From: Petaurus breviceps papuanus
Taxonomy: Eukaryota; Chordata; Mammalia; Diprotodontia; Petauridae
Length of the DNA: 64,000 bases
Reading direction: 5' to 3'
Assembly (NCBI GenBank): GCA_028583685.1
Contig: JAMXIF010000031.1
Coordinates: 2,775,305 to 2,839,304, forward strand
The notes under the pieces are model-generated. The model had not been told where the DNA came from. It saw nothing but the letters and a program-made list of their open reading frames with translations, and did not search any database. Positions 46,309-57,276 of the stretch are shown in pieces. How positions within the stretch are numbered: position 1 is the first letter of the stretch; every line of letters begins with the position of its first letter. Both the position numbers and the translations under genes were made by a program.

Positions 46309-48070
46309 ACCAATCAATCTACCAAAAAATAACTTTATAGTGCTAGAAAAAATAGTAACAAAATTCATTTGGAAGAATAAAAGGTCCAGAATATCCAGGG
46401 AATTAATGAAAAGAAATGCTAGGGAAGGTGGCCTAGCCATACCAGATTTTAATCTGTAGTATAAAGCAGCAGTCATCAAAACTACTTGGTACTGGCTGAG
46501 GTAATAGAGTAGTGGATCAATGGAACAGATTGGGTCATTGGCAGCCAATGACTATAGTAATCTACTGTTTGATGTAAACCCAAAGACCCCAGTTTTGGGG
46601 ATAAGGACTCACTATTTGACAAAAACTGTTGGAAAAACTGGAATATGGTATGGCAGAAACTGGGCATAGACACCTATAGACATCTAACACCATATAACCA
46701 AAATCAATTCGAAATGGGTACATGATCTAGGTATAAAGGCTGATTGATACTGTAAGCAATCTGTGAAAGTAAGGAATAGTTTACCTGTCAGATTTATGGA
46801 AAAGAGAAGATTTTATGATGAAACAAGAGGTAGAGAGCATTATACAATGCAAAATGGATTATTTTTATTACATTAAATTGAAAAGTTTGTGTACAAATAA
46901 AGCCAATGTAACCAAGATTAAGAGGGAAGTGGAAAATTGGGAAAGAATTTTCACAACCACTGTCTCTGATAAAGGCCTCATTTCTAAAATATACAAAAAA
47001 GTGAGTCAAATCTATAAGAATACAAGTCATTCCCCAATTGAAAAATGGTCAAAGGATATGAACAGGCAGTTTTCAGGGGATGAAATTAAAAGATGTCGAT
47101 AAGCATATGAAAAAATGCTCTAAATCACTACTGATTAGAGAAATGCAAATCAAAATAACTGAGGTATCATCTCACTGGTCAGATTAGCTAAAATGACAAA
47201 ACAGGAAAATGATAAATGCTGGAGAGGATGTGGAAAAATTGGAATACTAATGAATTGTTGGTGGAGTTGTAAACTGATCCAACCATTCTGAAAAGCAATC
47301 TGGAACTATGCCCAAAGGGCTATAAATAAGTGCATACCCTTTGACCCAGCAATACCACTCCTAGGGTTATATCCCAAAGAGATCATAGAAGTGGGAGGAA
47401 GACCCGTATGTACAAAAATATTTACAGCAGCTCTTTTTGTGGTGGCAAAGAAATGGAAATCAAGGGGTTGCTCATCAATTGGGGAATGGCTGAACAAGTT
47501 GTGGTATATGAATGGAATACTATTGTGCTATAAGAAATGAGTAGCAGACAGACTTCATAATAACCTGGAGAGGCTTATATAAACTGATGTTAAGTGAAAA
47601 GAACAGCACCAGGAGAAATTTGTAGTATGTGATGACTAACCTTGATAGACTGGACACCTCTCAGCAATGTAAGGTTATAAGAAAACTCCAAAAGACTCAT
47701 GACAGAAAGAGATATCCACATCTAGAGAAAGAGCTGCAGAGTCTGAATGCAGATTGAAGCAAACTACTTGCTCTCTTTCTTTTTCTTGTTTTGTTTTCTT
47801 TCCTCTTTCCCACTGTTCATTCCATTGGTTATAATCCTTCTTTACAACCTCACTAATGTTTTGTAATTAATTTTTGTAACTAATAATTTGTAGATCCTAC
47901 ATTTCACTGCATGCTGCCATGGGGGGGGAGGGGAGGGGAAGAAGAAGGGGGAAAAAACTTGAAACTCAAGGGACTGTGGAACTGAATGATGTAAACTAAA
48001 AGTAAAAAACAAATTAATTTTAAAAAACATAAACTAAAAAAGTAAGTAAATTAAAAAAGAAAAAAATTTT
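46309..48070 (+). mobile_element. L1 LINE, 5'-truncated, best preserved here
   Basis: ORF2 C-terminal third then 3' UTR: CTTTATAGTGCTAGAAAAAA, TTCATTTGGAAGAATAAAAG, GGTGGCCTAGCCATACCAGA, CCCCAATTGAAAAATGGTCA, TTTGACCCAGCAATACCACT, AAGTTGTGGTATATGAATGG, GTCTGAATGCAGATTGAAGC, with a G-run at about 47922 and an A-rich tail. Stops and shifts break the frame. An 11-base duplication flanks it. Confidence 0.9.
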
Positions 48071-48081
48071 AAATTATGGGA
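48071..48081 (+). repeat. Right target-site duplication of L1
   Basis: AAATTATGGGA after the A-rich tail. Confidence 0.75.
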
Positions 48082-48084
48082 GAA

Positions 48085-48555
48085 ACAAAGAAACTATGAG
48101 ATAATTACTATCAGAGCACACTACACTTCGGAAAAATATTAATGATTAATTTTAATACACTAGAGTATTGTGGAACTTTTCCTGTAACACACACCCTTAC
48201 ACATAAAGAGTAAAGCATAAAGACCAATCTGCTTTGAAGTTATACAAAGGACAACCAAATATCATTCACCACTTTAAAAACATGTAACTGAAAGTTTTAG
48301 AATAATGTGAGAAATAAGACACTTTGAAGAGATTCTAAAAATACCTACTTTCAAGTTATTGGATCTTTTCTATGAAAAGGAGAGGCTGGTAGTTTAGATT
48401 ACTGTACTCTTCAATCACCTAGTAACTTCAGAAGAATCTGTATTATCTAAAGATATTGGCCCTATTAAAATACCTAATGAGTCGTGTTACTCCCAGCTTC
48501 CCTACAATCTGATTCATTGTGGTCTTCTTTGCAAGCTAATAATGTTAGTAATTTG
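48085..48555. other. RHEB intron 1, nothing recognised
   Basis: No recognised repeat or gene. Confidence 0.4.
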
Positions 48556-48559
48556 GAGG

Positions 48560-48690
48560 AAGAGAGGGCTAAGTTTTCATTAGATCCTAAGCTCCTTGAG
48601 GCCAGGAACTGTCTTTTAAAATCCTGAGCACTTAACTCAGTGCCTGGCACATAGTAGGCACTTAATGTTTACCGAATTAAATTAAGGAAA
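48560..48690 (+). mobile_element. L2 LINE terminal fragment
   Basis: AGATCCTAAGCTCCTTGAGG, GCCTGGCACATAGTAGGCAC, TTAATGTTTACCGAATTAAA. Confidence 0.82.
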
Positions 48691-49144
48691 AAAAAAAGAT
48701 TTCAATACATCTGATCCCATCTTTTACATTTCTGTGAATTATTTCCTCTAATAAGCCTCATTACAAGTTAAATTGGTTGAAAGAACCAGACAAGGTTTCC
48801 AATACATTAGGCGAAACTTCTATGGATGAGTTATGTAAAAATATGAATAGGCTCTATCCATTTGTCTTACTTTTCTTTAATACAAGAAAGAGTTAAAGAG
48901 GGAAAGTTGGGAAATGATTTACTCAGAGGTTGGAGTACCTATATAAAGGAGATCACAAATCCAAAGAATGAGTGAGTTAAGCTTTGTTTCTGCTCACTCT
49001 CTATAACATCCTAGAAGGATGTCAACTACTTAAGAGTACTAGCATACTTGGGAAGACTAAAGATTGTTAGCAAATTTGGTAACTACTAATAAGCACAGGC
49101 TAAAAGCCTCAATTTCAGGTGATCTCTAAACTAACTTTACATGT

Positions 49145-50085
49145 TAATAAACAAGCATTTATTAAGTCCCTATTACTTACTTGCCAGGCACTATGGACAC
49201 AAACACAAAAATGAAATAGTCTTTGCTCTCAAGGAACTTAAAGTCTATTTGGAGAGACAATATATATATTTCTTAGTCAAATCCATGCTTTAGAAAAACC
49301 ACTTTGGCAGCCAGGTGGAAGATGGATTTAGGGGAAGATAGAGATATTATCTCAACAGACAAGCCAAGAGATGATCATGGCTTGAATTATGGTGGTAACC
49401 ATGTAAGGCCTTAGAATAAAATCTTAGCTTGTAACAGCAGCAATAGTAAGTACTAGTAGGCCCCATGCTCCTCAGATGAGGGCCTGAACTATGGTGTTAG
49501 TATGGAGAAAAGGACAAATTTAAGAGATACTAGACAGATAGAATTAACAAGATTTGACAAATGAATGGATATGTGGGCTGAATGAGAGTAAAGATTCAAG
49601 GATGACAAGATGGATGACTGGAAGGATATTAGTGCTCTACACAGTAACACAGAAGTTGTGAAAAGGGATTCTATTCTTGACATAATGAATTTGAAATGTC
49701 TACAGGAAAATCAGTTTGAAATGTCCAACAGGAGCTCAGAAGAGAGATCAATGTTAAATATATAAATACGGGAGTCATCACCACAGAAATTATAATTGAA
49801 GCCATGAAGCTGCTAAAATCACAGAGAATATAAAAAGAAGTAAGAACAGAGTCATGAGGTATACCCAAAGTCAGGTGATGTGCTCTGGCTAATGATTCAG
49901 CATTGAAGAGTGGTCTTAACAGGTAAGAGAACCAAGTGAGAGTAGTGAAATAAAAAACCCAGAGAACTGAGTACCTAGAAGGAGAGGGTAGCCAGGAGAA
50001 TCAAGCGCTACAGTTAAGTAGAAAAGGATGAGGATTGAGAAAAGAACATCAAGTATAATAATTAAGACATGGCTATTAACTTTGG
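49145..50085 (-). mobile_element. L2 LINE, long 3' half
   Basis: Complement order: AACAAGCATTTATTAAGTCC, TGCTCTCAAGGAACTTAAAG, AAAACCACTTTGGCAGCCAG, AAGGATGACAAGATGGATGA, AGATCAATGTTAAATATATA, TACGGGAGTCATCACCACAG, AGCCAGGAGAATCAAGCG. It lacks the segment between the terminus and the AAAACCACTTTGG block. Confidence 0.82.
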
Positions 50086-50089
50086 AGAC

Positions 50090-52385
50090 AAAAAAAAGTA
50101 ATGTTTAAATTACCTATGTGACTTTTAATTACTAACAATCAATCTGTTAAGAAAAAATAGAGAGTAAAAACAAAGTCACTACTAACTATATGTAAATTAA
50201 CTTCCCTAGTTAAACCTGACCTTTAAAAAGGAGACCTGTGTTCCTAAAGCATTTTGGTATAGTTGCCACATGAAAATTACGTTTGTTGTGATCACATGTT
50301 TTTGTTGATCATGGTCAAGAATAGCTATGTGGGATGGCAGTATATATCTGATGTGAACATACTAGTTGAATTCAAGAACTAGGGTTAGTCAGAACCATGA
50401 TAAAACTGTGAATCCAGTTTCAGTCATCAAACTTGAAAAAAGATACAGAGAAACTGGAGATTGTTCCAAAAGACGTGACAAAAATGAAAAGGGACAGAAA
50501 ACAGGTCTTACAGTTCCTATTGTATTCTCCACAGTGCCTTACACTGTACAAAACAGTAGGCTCTCAAATGTCATGAACAGAGAAATGAAAAACCATCTGA
50601 GTTTTTATGGGGATTGGCTTTATACATATTCACTAAAAACTAAGAGGAAAGAGTATAAATTAAAATGGAAGATATTACCCTTGGATATAAAGTCCTTAAC
50701 CAGCAGCATGCTAAAACCCTGAAATGGCCTCCAGAGAGATATTGTAGAAGCTCCAGTACTCTGTGCTCCAAAGAGGGGGAAGGGAAGCATCAATACCACA
50801 TCATTCAGACATAGATTTGCTTTAGGGCAAAGAGCTGGCTGGGTCAGAAAAGCTTGAGTTCTCTTCTAACTTCATGATTCTCTGATGTCACCTTCAGGAG
50901 GTTCCTAAGATAGACTATACATCTGATTAAGGACTATTACTGTTAAATGAAACAGGGGGAGTTAGCTAGAAGCCACTTCACAAGTAACAGTAATACAACT
51001 CAAAGATTCTAGAATCACTGCTAAAATGGAAGGGGTAGGGAAAAAGAGAACAGGAGAGAAGGGAGGTACAGTATCTTAAGTGTTTTAGGTTGCTGTAATT
51101 TATAACCCCAGTTCTCAACACAATTCAGGGGGACTGTTTGTACATAGTTGTCTGCACATTATCTCTCCCAATAACTCTAAGCTCCTTTTGTATTTTCAGG
51201 ATTAGTACAGTAGTACCTTGCACATGGTAGGTGCTTTGACTAGATTGTATTAAAAGCACTGAAAGATATTCTTAAGGATTCATTAAGGCTGCCACTTTGG
51301 TCTCTTTTTCTATGACTAGGAAATGAATCAGCTTCAAATTCACACTTAGGAGTGAAAGAAAATCAGGAGGTTTGTAGAATTAATTCCTCCTCTTAAGTCA
51401 CTATGATATACCACAATCACCATGATGGGGGGGGGGGTACTTTCATCGAAAGATAAGCAGAATGAATAACTATGAATAGAATATCTTAGCCAATGAACCT
51501 ATAGTGCTATGGACAGGGAGTAAAAAAGGTGGTGAGAGAACTCAGTATGATCTCACAAAGGTAAGTTCATCCAATGAACAAGAGAACCACTTAACATGCT
51601 TTCTTCTGACAATGTTACTGTTGAAAACTAAAGTACTCAAACTCTGTGCTCAAGTAAATGGAAGTTTAAGTCAGTTTCTTTATACAACTTTGCTAAAATT
51701 CTGACTTTAAAACATCAGTTTCATGAAGGTAGAAAACATGTTTGGCTTCTGATCTTCAGCACCTAAGCACAAAGTGGTTTCACTGATTGACAGAAGATGG
51801 CAACTTCCAGAACTAGATTCAAATGTGTGTCAACTTCTTTTTTAAAAATAACTTTTGAAATATTTCAAGTCAACTGGGTTACAAACATCTGACCTTATTA
51901 GAGTATGCCTAAGGATAAAAAATAATTTTTAGTGTCATTCGAGGAATTGGAGTTTACCTTTTAATTATTCTAGATACCAGATTTTTTTTTTCCTATTTAC
52001 GTGTTTCTATGTTATACAGGTCTTAAATTTAGTAGTGTCCAAGTAGTACCCAGGATAAAAATTTTTTTTTAATCTACCAAGGGTTTGGGGGGAACCTGCA
52101 AAGATGAGATAACCCAGTACAACGGGCCACGAGTCATTTAATATAAGAAAAGTCCCAGGTCCTTAATTTGTTAAATGTACAATGGGCATACGTCCCTTTC
52201 TTCAACATCTTACAAAGATCTTTGTTAAAATCCTGCGGGTTTCTCTAACTAAAAAGTTATTAGCAGCCACTAGGGATAAAAGGATTTTAGAGTGGGGTCC
52301 AGAAGAAGGGGTCCGTAGAACATAAGAATGATTTCTCCTTTGGGGAAACACCAAAACTCAGCAGCAGCCGGGGAATGGGTGGGTG
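50090..52385. other. RHEB intron 1, 5' end near exon 1
   Basis: Mostly unrecognised AT-rich DNA. A 118-codon open frame at 50366-50722 has no match I know. An L2 end is visible at 51120-51250. Confidence 0.4.
51120..51250 (+). mobile_element. L2 LINE terminal fragment
   Basis: GTACATAGTTGTCTGCACAT, ATAACTCTAAGCTCCTTTTG, CTTGCACATGGTAGGTGC. Confidence 0.75.
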
Positions 52386-52875
52386 AGTAGGTGGTGGCTT
52401 CGCTAGTGGCCCTAAGACTGCTCCAGCCCCGGTGCCTCCGCCGGCCCTCCTCGACCAACCACGCGCTGCCCTCCCCCTCCCCCACCCCCCGCAGTTTCCT
52501 CTTCCACACCCACCCCTTCTTCAGACACATCCTCTTCCTCCTCCCACCCCGCCTCCCGAGGCCGACCCGGGCCGGCCCCGCCACCTGTCTGGCCAGACGG
52601 GAGGAAAGGCGGAAGGAGCCCCCAGGGCTGCCCAGCTCCGCGGGCCCTGGGACGGGGAGGAAGTGCAGGAGACCCGAGGAACGCGGGCTGAATCCACCCC
52701 TTCCCCCGGAGCCGGGGCCGCCGCGGCCACTCTCCCCTCAAAATGGTGGTTGCCGGGGCCGCCTGGTTATGAAACACGCGCTGCAGCCTCCGCCCGGGGG
52801 TGGAGGCAAGAGGCGGCCTCGGCTCCCACCCTCCCGCCCTGCACATGGACATGCCGCGCCTGCAAACTTCCCGGG

Positions 52876-52885
52876 NNNNNNNNNN
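52876..52885. other. Assembly gap (10 N) inside RHEB exon 1
   Basis: Ten Ns flanked on both sides by CCGGG. The missing sequence must include at least 31 coding bases and the exon 1 donor, so ten is not the true length. The GC-rich context and identical flanks suggest a sequencing or collapse artefact. Confidence 0.95.
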
Positions 52886-52906
52886 CCGGGACTTGGACTG
52901 CGGCAT
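52886..52906 (-). CDS. RHEB: RHEB exon 1, visible coding part (residues 1-7)
   Basis: The start codon is the complement of CAT at 52904-52906, followed by codons for PQSKSR, so the visible peptide MPQSKSR is the exact RHEB N-terminus. Position -3 is A, an acceptable Kozak context. The exon then runs into ten Ns (52876-52885). RHEB needs about 31 more bases (residues 8-17, the first half of the G1/P-loop, plus one base of G18) and a splice donor. Neither appears in the sequence left of the gap, so more bases are missing than the ten Ns imply. Exon 2 begins in the matching phase. The frame stays open upstream for about 80 codons of GC-rich sequence, but family knowledge puts the start here. Confidence 0.93.
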
Positions 52907-53156
52907 CTTCTCACACTCCACAGCCCCGGCCCAAACCACATCAACCGCGGCGGCGGCGGCTGGTGCTGGAGACGACGGTGGCAGCGGCGGCCGGGGAGAG
53001 CGACATACAGAGGAGAAGCGGCGGCGACGGCGGGCGGGCTGGCGCGGGCTCGGGCTGGGTCTCTCTCCCCCGCTCCTGAGTTCCCCCCGCTTCACTCCCC
53101 CCCAACCGCCCGGAACCGACCGCGAGACACCGACCCCCCTCCCCCCACAACACACA

Positions 53157-53164
53157 CACGTGAC
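53157..53164. promoter_or_regulatory. CACGTGAC E-box (USF/MYC/TFEB type)
   Basis: The palindromic core CACGTG followed by AC is the preferred half of the CLEAR-type motif GTCACGTGAC. It lies about 250 bases upstream of the RHEB start codon, probably in the 5' UTR or proximal promoter. A related TACGTGAC occurs at 53199-53206. MYC, USF and TFE factors are all possible binders; there is no direct evidence of use. Confidence 0.4.
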
Positions 53165-53439
53165 ACCACCCTCTCCCTCCCGGTTAGGCCCCTCCCCTAC
53201 GTGACCCGAGTGTCAGGCTTCCCCCACCACCACACACACGCATGCACACACACCCCAACTCAATCGTTCTTCCCCTGCCCGCTCCTTTTCCACCAAAAAG
53301 AAGGTGGGCTGGGTTTAAAAGGAAAAAAAAAAGCTGCTTAAGATTTTCTAGAAAAAGTCACGACTAAAACTCGCTGCGTCATCAACCCTCCCCCCCGCTC
53401 CCCGCTCCTCTCCGCCGCTTATTAATTACGCTTCCTCTT

Positions 53440-53515
53440 TCCAAGCGCTGATTGGGCGCCCTTCCGCCCACTTGAGCAATGACGCGACGGAAACTCCTTC
53501 TCCCATTGGGCAAGG
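53440..53515. promoter_or_regulatory. Paired inverted CCAAT boxes with CRE-like half site
   Basis: Two ATTGGGC motifs (about 53448 and 53504) lie roughly 55 bases apart with TGACGC between them. On the minus strand they read GCCCAAT, so they are in sense orientation for RHEB. NF-Y plus CREB/ATF half sites are common at CpG-island promoters. Their position about 530-600 bases upstream of the start codon fits a core promoter just upstream of a 5' UTR of several hundred bases. Motif calls only. Confidence 0.5.
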
Positions 53516-53860
53516 GGAAGCCAAGCGGAAAGGAGGCGGTTCCGGAGGACTGGGCGGTGAGTTGGTCTCGACACCTCCGAGCTAAAAATAAATTCCTGGC
53601 ATCAGCCGCGCGGTGGGGCGCCGGTGGCGTTAGTAGGCTTTGAAACGCGAGAGGGTAGGGCGGGGTAAAAAAGAGCTCCTCTGGGATTGGTGAAAGGAGA
53701 GCGGAGGGGGCGGGTCAGAGAGGAGCGAGCGCGACGGTGGTTGGAGAGGAATGTTGGGCGGTTGGTTCGGCGCGCGCCAGGTGAGTCCATAAAAGGCTCC
53801 AGGCGCGCGGCTCCTAGGATAAGGACGCCTGCAATCATTGGGTAGCTGTTTGCTCAGTAT

Positions 53861-54440
53861 CTTGTAAAAATAGCTAGTTTCCGTGTGGAAGCGTGAGAGC
53901 CAGTCTTGGCTGTAGGGGAGTGGGAGGAGATGCGATGGCGCTGGTTAATAATTTTATGTATACCCATTGCGACAAACGTGGGTCTTAGCTCAGGCCACCT
54001 CAGGCTTATTAGGACGCCTACCTGGAAATAGCTCCTAATGTAGTCACCACGTTCTGAGGAGGAAGTGCCCTCAGAGCCTCGCCTTCCGAGACGGGGCCTC
54101 GCTGGGACAGGGGCCTGCCGTCTGACCCCTTCCGTCAACTACCAACAGCCGCTCCGTGCTTAGAGACCGCATTAACCCGAGCCTGGCCTGCAGCAGCAGC
54201 CTCCTCGCCAGTCTCCTGGCCTTGGGTCTCTTTACCCCGCAGTATCCCCTGCACTGCCCTGCCAGACCAAGCCTCCCGAAGCAACGACTCGAGTTATTTC
54301 CCTCTTGTAAACCCCTCATCGAATAAACTCGAAGTGGACCCTCTACCTGCCGTCCAAGAGCCTTTATGAGATAACCCTCCATTAAATTTGTCCCCCACCC
54401 ATCTACACACAGTTAAAGAAAAATCTTGTTCAACCGAATC
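53861..54440. other. Flank upstream of the RHEB CpG island
   Basis: A CpG shoulder continues to about 54280. No protein-coding exon recognised; open frames here are GC-driven. Confidence 0.4.
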
Positions 54441-54442
54441 TA

Positions 54443-54641
54443 GGTTTTCTTGGCAGAGATACTGCAGTGGTGTGCCATTTTATTCTCAGCTGGTTTTACA
54501 GATGAGGAAACTGAGGCAAACAAGATGAAGTGACTTGCCCAGGGTCACACAGCCAGTAAGTGACTGAGGCCAGAATTGAATTGAAGAAGATGAGTCTGTC
54601 CGACTCCAGGCCCGGCGCTCTTACCATTGTGCCACCTGCTT
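54443..54641 (-). mobile_element. MAR1 SINE
   Basis: Antisense MAR1: TTTTCTTGGCAGAGATACTG, AGATGAGGAAACTGAGGCAA, GTGACTTGCCCAGGGTCACA, CAGGCCCGGCGCTCTTACCA, TTGTGCCACCTGCT. Confidence 0.85.
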
Positions 54642-54744
54642 TGTACAAGCCTCCCTTTTAGGCCCTGGGAGGAGAAGGCACTTGAGATGGGACTCAGTGT
54701 TCCTCCTCAAGTTAGCTAGTATTGCATGCACTATTACAGGCTAA

Positions 54745-54799
54745 GTGCATCCCGGAATTGTAAAGCTAAATCAGACTTCCTGCTGTTCCCAAACACTAC
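54745..54799 (+). mobile_element. L2 LINE, left piece split by HAL1
   Basis: The sequence before the HAL1 (GACTTCCTGCTGTTCCCAAA, CACTACAATCC) continues after it as L2 3' region from 58481. Confidence 0.5.
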
Positions 54800-54815
54800 A
54801 ATCCTCTCTATTCTT
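54800..54815 (+). repeat. Left target-site duplication of the second HAL1
   Basis: AATCCTCTCTATTCTT, matching 58481-58496 with one difference. Confidence 0.8.
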
Positions 54816-55635
54816 TTTTTTCCTCTCTTTTTTATTTTTTAGTTTACAGCATTCATTTCCACAAGATTTTGAGTTACAAATTTTCTCCCCATCTTTCTTT
54901 CCCCTACCCACCACCCAGAACAGCAATCCCACTGCATACCCCCTCCCACAATCTGCTCTCTCCTATATTCTTCCCCATTCCCCTTCCAACGTTCCAGTAG
55001 GGCAAGATGGATCTCCATATCCCAGTGCCTATATATCTTATTTCCCAGTGTATGTAAAATAATAATAATATTTTTTAAACATTTGGTTTTAAAACATTGA
55101 ATTCCAGATTCTTTTCCTTCTTCCCTCATCACCCACCCTTACTGGGAAGATAAGAAATTCAGTATAGGTTGTACATGCATAGCTATGCAAAACATTTTCA
55201 TGGTAGATAAATTGTGAACGACTGATTATATCTTCCTCCATCCTATCCCACCCCCCACTTGTTCTATTCGCTACTTTGATCCTGTCCCTTTTCAAAAAGT
55301 GGGTGCTTCCAAATTCCCTCCCCCTTGCCTGCCCTCCCTTCCATCATCCCCCCTCTCATCTCCTTTCCCCCCTACTCTCCTGTAGGGTGAGATACCCTAT
55401 TTAGTGTGTATGTCATTCCCTCCTGAAGACAAATTCAATGAGAATAAGGTTGACCCATTCCCTTTTGCCTTCCTATTCTTCCCCTCCATTGTAACAGTTT
55501 TCCTTTGCCTCTTCTCCATGAGATAATTTACACTATTCTGTCTCTACCCACCTCCTGTCATATTCCTCTCTCACCTCTTAATTTCACCTTTTAAGTATCA
55601 TCCCTTCCTATTAAATTGGTCCTGTGCCCTCTGTT

Positions 55636-55734
55636 TATGTATACCTGTACACATATATACACACTCACATATGTATTCATACGACCATATATCCTATATA
55701 GATATATGTATACATATATACATATGTATGTATA

Positions 55735-55784
<50 letters not shown>

Positions 55785-55787
55785 TTT
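55636..55787. repeat. TA/CA microsatellite in the second HAL1 3' UTR
   Basis: Long (AT)n run flanked by ACATATGTATG-type units and (CA)n, at the same place in the element as 2829-2975. Confidence 0.85.
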
Positions 55788-56051
55788 CTATTCCCTTGAA
55801 CTATTCTCATACCGAGAAAAGTTTCATAAGTTACAATTATCGTTTTTCCATGTAGGAATGTAAGTTCAACTTTGGTAAGTTCCTTATGATTTCTTTTCCC
55901 TGTTTACCTTCTCATGCTTCTCTTGCTTCTTCTATCTGAATGTCACATTTTCTATTCAACTCTGTTTTTTTTTCATCAAGAATGCTTGAAAGTCCTCTAT
56001 TTCATTGAATGACCATATTTTCCCCTGAAACATGATACTCAGTTTTGCTGG

Positions 56052-56056
56052 GTAGG
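56052..56056 (+). repeat. Left 5-bp target duplication of LTR
   Basis: GTAGG, matching 57272-57276; the joined flanks restore HAL1 sequence. Confidence 0.8.
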
Positions 56057-57271
56057 TGTGATAGTAATGGCAATTAAAGATTCCCCTGTATTGGCTTGGT
56101 TTTCAAATTGATTGTGTTAAAACCCAGAGTTTGTTAATCCCACCTGTGGGATGGGCTTGTTGATGTGAAAAGAAAGTCCTGAACTGGGAGGAGCTGGTGA
56201 GGTAAATTTGGAGAGACACTAGAGAGAGGCAGAAGATCTTTTTGGAAGCAGCACCTCTTGGAGAGAGAGAGACTAAGAGAATTGCTGGTGGCCGCTTTGA
56301 ATTGCCCTGGACTTTTGAGACCTGCCCCCTGAGCTGCCAAGGACTGAGGAGACATGGCTGTTTTGCTGGTACTTTGTCTGTCTGTTTTGATGTTGTTTTG
56401 CCAGATTTGTCCACTGGTGAAAGACAGTCCTTTTGTTGAAGAAGTCCTGGAACCTGGTATTTGGTTAAGAAGCCCTGAGACTGTCCTGCAGACAGAGAGT
56501 GAATACTGTCCACTGGTGAGGGACAGTACTGTTGTTGCAGGGGTCTGGAGACTGTCCTGCAGACAGAATGAATACTGTCCACTGGTGAAGGACAGTGCTG
56601 TTGTTGCAGGGGTCTGGGAGCCTTTCTGTTGGTTCAGAAGCCCTGAAGAGGGATTTTCTTGTTGTATGTTTACAGAAATCCTGGGAGAGGGCTTTGCTAA
56701 TGTGTTCAGGGGTTCTAGGACTGTTCTACAGACAGAGGATAAATTCATGAAGGGACTGGCAATGTATCTTATGGCCTTGCTAAGCCTTGTCTGCCCAGGA
56801 ACTAAGATTGCTGAGAACTTGCCTCGTGTCAAGATGAAGAAAAGACCTCCATTTGGGTATTAAGTGCTGTGTTTAAACTTGATGTAACTCTGGGGTAGAT
56901 TCAATTGTGATCCAGGGGGTGGGGAACTTTTGACCTTATTGTGCTCTGTGATTGACAAATGAAGGTACTTTACCTATGTTTGGAAACTAATCTCCATTTG
57001 AGAAGAGGGGTTTTGTGGTGGACTTAATTAAGGTATAGCCTAGGGGTGGAGTAGTATTTAGAACAGGGACTTTGTAATTGATTGAATGATTGGAAGATCC
57101 TGGGGTGGGGTAGTACTTGGAGATTATTTAATCACACTTAGTAAATGCTGTATTTTGAATGATGTCATGTTTTGATCTTCTCTGTTCTTGGTTTGTCACT
57201 GAATAAAATAGAGAGCACCTATGCTGGTATTTTGAACCTGGGAAGTTGCCTTTCCTTGGCATTACATTACA
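56057..57271 (+). mobile_element. Solo LTR fossil inserted in HAL1
   Basis: TGTGATAG to CATTACA, 1215 bases, flanked by GTAGG on both sides. AATAAA at about 57202 is followed by a short R-U5-like end. A tandem repeat beginning CCACTGGTGA starts at about 56411, 56510 and 56579. No internal viral region is seen, so it is a solo LTR left by recombination. The family is probably a marsupial-specific ERV; the 5-bp duplication hints at class III. Open frames across it are chance. Confidence 0.85.
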
Positions 57272-57276
57272 GTAGG
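57272..57276 (+). repeat. Right 5-bp target duplication of LTR
   Basis: GTAGG directly after CATTACA. Confidence 0.8.

Larger units (their letters stand above)
1..53400 (-). other. RHEB: RHEB gene, 5' part (exons 1-4 and introns)
   Basis: Four exons on the minus strand, in the right order and phase, encode the N-terminal half of RHEB (Ras homolog enriched in brain), a small GTPase that sits on lysosomal and other endomembranes and activates mTORC1 when bound to GTP; TSC1/TSC2 is its GTPase-activating complex (established knowledge). Visible introns measure 31.7 kb (intron 1), 9.6 kb (intron 2) and 6.3 kb (intron 3); intron 4 runs off the left edge, so residues after S92, including the C-terminal CaaX tail, lie outside the window. 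The right boundary is only an estimate of the transcription start, placed within the CpG island. All introns are packed with old repeats. Exon identity is near certain. Confidence 0.95.
52390..53860. promoter_or_regulatory. CpG island over RHEB exon 1 and promoter
   Basis: CpG-dense, GC-rich sequence in sharp contrast to the AT-rich surroundings. It starts inside intron 1, covers exon 1 (52886-52906) and its 5' UTR, and continues about 950 bases upstream. It contains ATTGG (inverted CCAAT, NF-Y type) at about 53448, 53504 and 53683, CRE-like halves (TGCGTCA near 53372, TGACGC near 53478) and a CACGTGAC E-box at 53157-53164. The layout fits a TATA-less housekeeping promoter. Polypyrimidine and CA-rich runs lie between 53090 and 53260. 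The exact transcription start cannot be read from sequence. Confidence 0.88.

Noticed and set aside
50366-50722. A 118-codon lysine-rich plus-strand frame
   Set aside because: No similarity, and such a length can arise by chance in 64 kb.
52391-53341. A 316-codon plus-strand frame across the CpG island, and the antisense 247-codon frame
   Set aside because: Low-complexity proline/arginine/glycine translations driven by GC content; both cross the N gap. The minus frame contains the true RHEB start, but nothing supports an N-terminal extension before MPQSKSR.
56134-56863. Frames of 232 and 169 codons on opposite strands inside the LTR
   Set aside because: They lie in an LTR with tandem repeats, show no domain I know, and overlap each other antisense. 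Chance.
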